The notes beneath the pieces are model-generated. The model was not told the origin of the DNA and did not search any database. It saw only the letters and a program-made list of their open reading frames with translations. This document shows positions 7,701 through 11,472 of a DNA stretch of 11,472 bases, in pieces. The stretch spans positions 1 to 11,472 of the forward strand of contig CANIIN010000036.1 in NCBI GenBank assembly GCA_947467405.1, given 5' to 3'. The position numbers and the translations under genes are program-made. Every line of letters begins with the position of its first letter. The stretch's first letter is position 1. The DNA is from Betaproteobacteria bacterium. GTDB lineage: Bacteria; Pseudomonadota; Gammaproteobacteria; Burkholderiales; SG8-39.

Positions 7701-8318
7701 GCGATCAACATGGCGGCGCTTGATGAATTGGCTACCAACCAGGAGCGCAAGGATTTTCTCGACTCACAGGCCGAGGATCTCAGTTCGGCCCTGGAAACTC
7801 TTGATAACGCGATTCGCAGGATTGACCGCGAAACGCGCGAGATGCTCCAAAACACGTTTAATACCGTCAATGGTCATTTTTCGCAGATGTTTCCTGCCCT
7901 TTTCGGCGGTGGCGAAGCGCATCTTCTGATGTCCGGCGAAGAAATTCTCGATGCCGGCGTTCAGGTTATCGCCCGCCCGCCTGGAAAGAAGAACTCGACC
8001 ATTCATCTGCTGTCGGGAGGCGAGAAGGCACTAACCGCCATCGCACTGGTCTTCTCGTTCTTCCAGCTCAACCCCGCGCCATTCTGCCTGCTGGATGAGG
8101 TTGATGCGCCGCTGGACGATGCAAATACGGTACGTTTCTGCGATCTCGTCAGCAAGATGTCGGCGCACACGCAATTCCTTTACATCAGTCACAACAAGAT
8201 CACCATGGAAATGGCCACCCATCTTGTCGGAGTGACTATGCAGGAGAGAGGCGTGTCGAGAGTCGTCGCTGTTGATATTGATGAAGCTCTACAACTGAGG
8301 GAGCCGGTGGCAGCATGA
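4794..8318 (+). CDS. smc: Chromosome segregation/condensation ATPase SMC
   Basis: SMC dimers, with ScpA and ScpB, organise and help segregate the chromosome, using ATP-driven head engagement and probably loop extrusion. The 1174 residues are the normal bacterial length. The N-terminal head has Walker A GPNGCGKS (31-38) and the Q-loop region. Long heptad-rich coiled-coil arms run about 170-505 and 665-1000, rich in E, Q, R, A and L. Between them is a globular hinge (about 508-655). The C-terminal head has the ABC signature LSGGEKAL from 1073 and Walker B FCLLDEVDAPLDD (1097 on, D1101/E1102). The GTG start at 4794 is chosen because translation gives MRLTQIKLAGFKSFVDPT, the canonical SMC N-terminus; no Shine-Dalgarno sequence is visible. 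The hinge lacks the classical glycine cluster (see findings). The stop overlaps the zipA ATG as ATGA. ScpA and ScpB are not in the window. MukB is excluded by the sequence type. Confidence 0.98.
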   Translation: MRLTQIKLAGFKSFVDPTQVQVPGSLVGVVGPNGCGKSNIIDAVRWVLGESRASALRGESMQDVIFNGSTLRKPVSRASVELIFDNSLGKAAGQWSQYAEISVKRILTREGDSSYHINNTQVRRKDIQDIFMGTGLGPRAYAIIEQGMISRIIEAKPEELRVFLEEAAGISKYKDRRRETENRLADTRDNLARVSDIRQELGTQIEKLEKQAELARRFNELSGERQHKQNLLWVLRRQDAEGESQRFQREISEAVNSLEAETARLRQIEAQLEQTREEHYAAADALSAAQVELYKANSEVSRIEAEIRFISETRQRIDAQLAQFSMQRDNGQRQEGELAEAAALWFARLAEAQSRCETAAAQVDEAAARLPDLEDAAAQARRTLDERRRQLSQAEQSLQLEQTHLEHAERTLNALTSRQERLQSEQASLPQPDTALRIENEVELAALAQESEVQRGMLEGQVSARGAAQAARQIASQSLQLHGRELSNIKGRLDALRRIQSQVDENAQIHDWIDAQGLATLPRLWQKIRVADGWDVGVEAILRDRLHAIEIDDPAQLQRLLDSPPPAKVAAFSKGDDFALAGVPGLTPIANRVTVLDPRLKSIINAWLRDCYEAEGTPSPSTRTSLPPSVTLVNRAGHQFTRYGIAFHAPDPADSGIFARQAEIEGLDAEHGRTSAAVDSAQVELERIELELSGIEGEVSRLAQAEVDLKQRIHEYEMRQLQLVQNEARLTERGAQLNSELEVVTSEIMEEASRKAEAESRIDEAGRLIEEARIIVVEAQQSHETASRALDDHRQLNSNLEREAQEADFAERECKGKLSEIERTVQSVGEQVAMAIGQIERLQAEVSELQDEALKQQLQETLSLRVGFEQTLTDARSRQESATSTLREAEEAKSGTEDKLQPLRDGIADARLKEQASRLSFDQFSVQLRESGVDDEGMLTLAGELRPGQKAAPLQTEINRLSNGIAELGAINMAALDELATNQERKDFLDSQAEDLSSALETLDNAIRRIDRETREMLQNTFNTVNGHFSQMFPALFGGGEAHLLMSGEEILDAGVQVIARPPGKKNSTIHLLSGGEKALTAIALVFSFFQLNPAPFCLLDEVDAPLDDANTVRFCDLVSKMSAHTQFLYISHNKITMEMATHLVGVTMQERGVSRVVAVDIDEALQLREPVAA

Positions 8319-9445
8319 GCGAGTTGCAGATCGGGTTGCTGGTCATTGGCGTTGTCACCATCGCCGCGGTCATCGCCTATAACAAGATTCAAGATCTGAA
8401 ATACCGCCGACTGGCCGAGAATAATTTCGCTTCAAGTCATGAAGACGCACTGCTTGAGCCGGCAGAAAAGTCTGCGCAGCCGATGGCAGTCGTGCATGCT
8501 GCGGACGAATTCGAGGAGCCTTCCCCGACAACCATCCAAAAGGCTCGAATCGAGCCGACCATGGCCGACGACTCGGCGCCGTCCAATAATGGCATTGCAG
8601 ATTCTGACGCTGTGATTCCGACCTCAATTGGAGATGAGTACGAGGCAATCTTCTGCACAGCCAGGATGTCCGGAAGCAACCCATTGAATACAGCACAGTT
8701 GGCGGAGGCATTCGACGCGGTACGCCAAGCATTCTCCAAACCTTCCCGACTGTTGGCTTGGAATCGCGCAACGCAAGGCTGGGTTGATGCGAAGGAGGGC
8801 GGCGCCGATACGTGTCACTTCTCGGCCGGCATCCAGTTGGTGGACAGGCAGGGGGCCATTAGTGTTGACGAGTTGGCTCATTTCCAGGCAAGTGCCACCG
8901 GTTTTGCCGACGAGTTCAAACTAGGCATGGAGCCAGTTGACCTGGCTGAGCCGCAGGAAAGAGCGCGCAAGATCGATGATTTCTGCTGCGACGTGGACAT
9001 TCAAATAGTTTTGCATCTCGTCAGTGCGGATAAACCATTTGCGGGAACAAAAATCCGCGCCATCGCCGAAGCGGATGGATTCCAGGCAGATAGTGACGGG
9101 CTATTCAAGCGATTTGATGAGGAGGGACGTTGTCTCTATACCCTCGCAAACGGCGAGGGTGGCGTGTTCATGCTGGACACAATGAAAAATTCGACTTCAA
9201 GTTCGATCTCTCTGCAATTCGACTTGCCGCGAGTTCCCGGCGGCATAGCCACATTCGATCACTTTTGCTCGGCAGCTTCCAGATTTGCGATGGCACTCGG
9301 TGCCCGGTTGGTGGATGACAATCGTGTCGAAATTGGCGCCGGTGCATTGAAGAGCATTCGCGAGCAGGTGGGACAGGTGCAGGCCAGAATGAGCGCTGCA
9401 GGATTCCCTCCGGGGTCTCCGGTTGCTCTCAGGCTATTCTCCTGA
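8315..9445 (+). CDS. zipA: Cell division protein ZipA (FtsZ membrane anchor) with an apparent extra ZipA-like domain
   Basis: ZipA tethers FtsZ to the inner membrane early in Z-ring assembly. The 376-residue protein begins with an N-terminal transmembrane helix (about 4-21, LQIGLLVIGVVTIAAVIAY) with the body in the cytoplasm, then a basic patch (KIQDLKYRR) and an acidic, variable linker (about 35-105). The C-terminal ZipA domain (about 226-366) contains IQIVLHLVSADKPFAG, LYTLANGEGGVF, a hydrophobic LQFDLPRVPGG strand and DHFCSAASRFAMALGARLVDD. A second, more diverged region (about 108-222, starting EAIFCTARMSG) follows the same order and resembles a degenerate copy of that domain. The ATG overlaps the smc stop (ATGA), with GGTGG 4 nt upstream, so translational coupling is likely; ligA follows after 9 bp. 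Position after smc and before ligA, as in many proteobacteria, supports the call. Confidence 0.92.
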   Translation: MSELQIGLLVIGVVTIAAVIAYNKIQDLKYRRLAENNFASSHEDALLEPAEKSAQPMAVVHAADEFEEPSPTTIQKARIEPTMADDSAPSNNGIADSDAVIPTSIGDEYEAIFCTARMSGSNPLNTAQLAEAFDAVRQAFSKPSRLLAWNRATQGWVDAKEGGADTCHFSAGIQLVDRQGAISVDELAHFQASATGFADEFKLGMEPVDLAEPQERARKIDDFCCDVDIQIVLHLVSADKPFAGTKIRAIAEADGFQADSDGLFKRFDEEGRCLYTLANGEGGVFMLDTMKNSTSSSISLQFDLPRVPGGIATFDHFCSAASRFAMALGARLVDDNRVEIGAGALKSIREQVGQVQARMSAAGFPPGSPVALRLFS

Positions 9446-9454
9446 TTCGTCGGC

Positions 9455-11470
9455 ATGCATGATTTGACGGACGCAACTGCCAGAGCGGTGGTTCTGCGTG
9501 CTGAAATCGGCGAGCACAACCAACGCTATTACGTTCTGGATGACCCGCAAATTCCTGACGCCGAATACGATCGGCTCTTCAGGGAGTTGGAGGATATCGA
9601 GGCGGAGTTCCCGCAGTTGCGATCCGTCGACTCACCCACACAGCGGGTCGGATCTACTCCCGTGGAAAAGTTTCTCCCGGTTGAGCACGTCGTTCCAATG
9701 CTGTCGCTCAGCAACGCATTCACCGACGAGGATATCCGGAATTTCGACCGTCGCTCGCGTGAAACCCTGGAGCTCACTACGATTGAATACTCTGCCGAGC
9801 CCAAGTTCGATGGCCTGGCAGTGAATCTTCGATTCGAGCGAGGCATCTTCGTTCGAGGAGCCACGCGGGGAGACGGATCGACAGGTGAGGATGTTACGCA
9901 GAACCTTCGGACTATCCGGAATATTCCCTTGCGCCTGAGCGGCTCAGCGCCGGAAATTCTGGATGTGAGGGGAGAGGTGATTCTGTTCAAGGACGACTTT
10001 GAACTTCTCAATCATCGGCAACGGGAAGCTGGAAACAAGGAGTTCGTCAACCCCAGAAATGCCGCAGCGGGAAGTCTTCGGCAGCTAAATCCCAAGATTA
10101 CCGCTTCAAGACCGCTGCGTTTTCTAGCGTATGGCCTAGGGCATATTCTCCCCCAAAATCAGTTTCGCAAGCACTCGGAAACACTTTCCTGGCTCAAGTC
10201 CCTCGGCATTCCTGTCAGTACAGAAGCGCGAATCGTGACGGGGCCGGACGGATTGCAGACCTACTATGAGTCTCTGCAACTTCGCCGTGAATCCTTGCCG
10301 TACGAAATTGACGGCGTTGTATACAAAATAAACGAAACCGCTCTCCAGGAGCGCATGGGCTTTGTTGCTCGAGCGCCCCGTTTTGCCATCGCATATAAGT
10401 TCCCGGCCCAGGAAGCGCTGACGGTGGTGCTTGACATTGACATTCAGGTAGGACGGACAGGGGCACTGACTCCAGTTGCGCGGCTCAGTCCCGTATTTGT
10501 TGGCGGCGTTACCGTAACGAATGCGACACTCCACAATGAGGAAGAACTTCGCCGGAAGGACATCTGGATCGGTGATACGGTCGTTGTTAGAAGAGCAGGT
10601 GACGTCATCCCGGAGGTGGTCCGGTCGCTACCGGAGAGGCGTCCGGGAACAGCAAGAACTTTCGCGATGCCGACACGGTGTCCGATCTGCGGATCAGCGG
10701 TATCAAGGCCATCCGATGAGGCTGTCGCACGCTGCACAGGTGGAGCGGTTTGTCCTGCGCAGAGAAAGCAGGCTCTCATGCATTTCGCATCCCGTCGTGC
10801 CATGAATATCGAAGGATTGGGCGACAAGCTCATTGATCAGATCGTTGATGCCGGACTGGTCACGACAGCGGCCGACATTTATTCATTAAGCCAGCAGTCG
10901 CTGGTTGACCTTCCTCGAATGGGGGAAAAGTCGGCAAAAAACGTGATCGAGAGCATATTGAACTCGCGTCGCACGACTCTGGCACGCTTCATTTACGCCC
11001 TTGGAATTCGAAATGTTGGCGAAGCCACTGCCGCGGAACTAGCCAGATACTTTGGTAATCTGAATGCCTTGATGGTTGCTGACATTGAGCAGTTGCAGGA
11101 TGTCCCTGACATAGGGCCGACGGTTTCGGAATCCATATGTGATTTCTTTGCGGACACCCGCAACCGGGACAACATAGACCGGCTGCAGGCGGCAGGGGTG
11201 AGTTGGGATGAGACGCTTGCCGGTTCCGGTCAAAGCAGGGGGCCGCTGTCAGGCCATACCTTTGTGCTCACCGGAACGCTGCGAACAATGACACGTGACG
11301 AAGCTCGTGTGCGGATTGAGCAAAGCGGGGGGAAAGTACTGGGCAGCGTCTCAAAGAAGACGAAGTGGGTGGTGGCTGGTGAAGATGCAGGCAGCAAGCT
11401 GGAAAAAGCCCATGCTCTTGGAGTGAGCGTCATTGACGAAAATGAATTGTTGGGTCTTCTAATCAAGTAA
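9455..11470 (+). CDS. ligA: NAD-dependent DNA ligase LigA
   Basis: LigA seals nicks in duplex DNA during replication (Okazaki fragments) and repair, using NAD+ as the adenylate donor. The 671 residues equal the E. coli enzyme. The N-terminal Ia domain binds NMN (Y25, Y26, D35, YDRL). The nucleotidyltransferase domain has catalytic K117 in EPKFDG (115-120) and the downstream motifs EIDGVVYKIN and AIAYKFP. An OB fold follows. The zinc finger has C409, C412, C427 and C433 (C-x2-C-x14-C-x5-C), within one residue of the E. coli positions. Then come the helix-hairpin-helix repeats (about 440-585, for example IEGLGDKLIDQI and LPRMGEKSAKNV) and the C-terminal BRCT domain (about 593-671, SGHTFVLTGTL). 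The gene is complete; only two bases follow its TAA. There is no good Shine-Dalgarno sequence before ATG 9455, which lies 9 bp after zipA, suggesting re-initiation by ribosomes finishing zipA. Confidence 0.99.
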   Translation: MHDLTDATARAVVLRAEIGEHNQRYYVLDDPQIPDAEYDRLFRELEDIEAEFPQLRSVDSPTQRVGSTPVEKFLPVEHVVPMLSLSNAFTDEDIRNFDRRSRETLELTTIEYSAEPKFDGLAVNLRFERGIFVRGATRGDGSTGEDVTQNLRTIRNIPLRLSGSAPEILDVRGEVILFKDDFELLNHRQREAGNKEFVNPRNAAAGSLRQLNPKITASRPLRFLAYGLGHILPQNQFRKHSETLSWLKSLGIPVSTEARIVTGPDGLQTYYESLQLRRESLPYEIDGVVYKINETALQERMGFVARAPRFAIAYKFPAQEALTVVLDIDIQVGRTGALTPVARLSPVFVGGVTVTNATLHNEEELRRKDIWIGDTVVVRRAGDVIPEVVRSLPERRPGTARTFAMPTRCPICGSAVSRPSDEAVARCTGGAVCPAQRKQALMHFASRRAMNIEGLGDKLIDQIVDAGLVTTAADIYSLSQQSLVDLPRMGEKSAKNVIESILNSRRTTLARFIYALGIRNVGEATAAELARYFGNLNALMVADIEQLQDVPDIGPTVSESICDFFADTRNRDNIDRLQAAGVSWDETLAGSGQSRGPLSGHTFVLTGTLRTMTRDEARVRIEQSGGKVLGSVSKKTKWVVAGEDAGSKLEKAHALGVSVIDENELLGLLIK

Positions 11471-11472
11471 GG

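Noticed and set aside
1..11472. Mobile element, CRISPR array, phage, toxin-antitoxin or defence system
   Set aside because: All sizeable sequence is accounted for by conserved housekeeping genes; no transposase, integrase, spaced long repeats or composition break was seen.

Overview
The window reads as ordinary, vertically inherited core chromosome of a betaproteobacterium. The best guess is the Nitrosomonadales (Nitrosospira/Nitrosomonas-like), judged from the protein sequences and from the combination of a dapC-dapD-pilU-dapE block with an smc-zipA-ligA block. This lineage call is recognition by eye, not a search. Base composition looks uniformly moderate-to-high GC. I see no insertion sequence, prophage, integrase, CRISPR array, tRNA or rRNA.

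Left arm, about 1-4613, all on the minus strand, so transcription runs right to left: queF (type I nitrile reductase of queuosine synthesis), dapC (succinyl-DAP aminotransferase), dapD (tetrahydrodipicolinate succinylase), a PilT/PilU-type pilus ATPase, and the first 223 codons of dapE (succinyl-DAP desuccinylase), whose 3' end lies beyond base 1. DapD, DapC and DapE are the three consecutive enzymes of the succinylase branch of lysine/meso-diaminopimelate synthesis. DAP is needed for lysine and peptidoglycan. The pilus motor gene sits inside this biosynthetic run without an obvious metabolic reason. The gaps from queF to dapD and from dapD to pilU hold short perfect inverted repeats. The pair before pilU overlaps its ribosome binding site. 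The pilU-dapE gap has no such hairpin, but may carry a 20-codon leader ORF that touches a TTG start of dapE.

Centre, 4614-4793: a 180-bp divergent intergenic region that must carry the start signals for queF (leftward) and smc (rightward). It contains an AT-rich block that reads as a -10 box in both directions, a second candidate smc promoter, and a GC hairpin.

Right arm, 4794-11470, plus strand: smc (chromosome condensation ATPase, GTG start), zipA (membrane anchor of FtsZ, overlapping the smc stop by ATGA) and ligA (NAD-dependent DNA ligase, 9 bp after zipA). This is a tightly packed run joining chromosome organisation, the divisome and DNA ligation.

I found no convincing wholly new system. 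The observations most worth a second look are: an apparent tandem duplication of the FtsZ-binding domain in ZipA; an SMC hinge without the classical glycine signature; and the hairpin, start-codon and leader-ORF arrangements around pilU and dapE.
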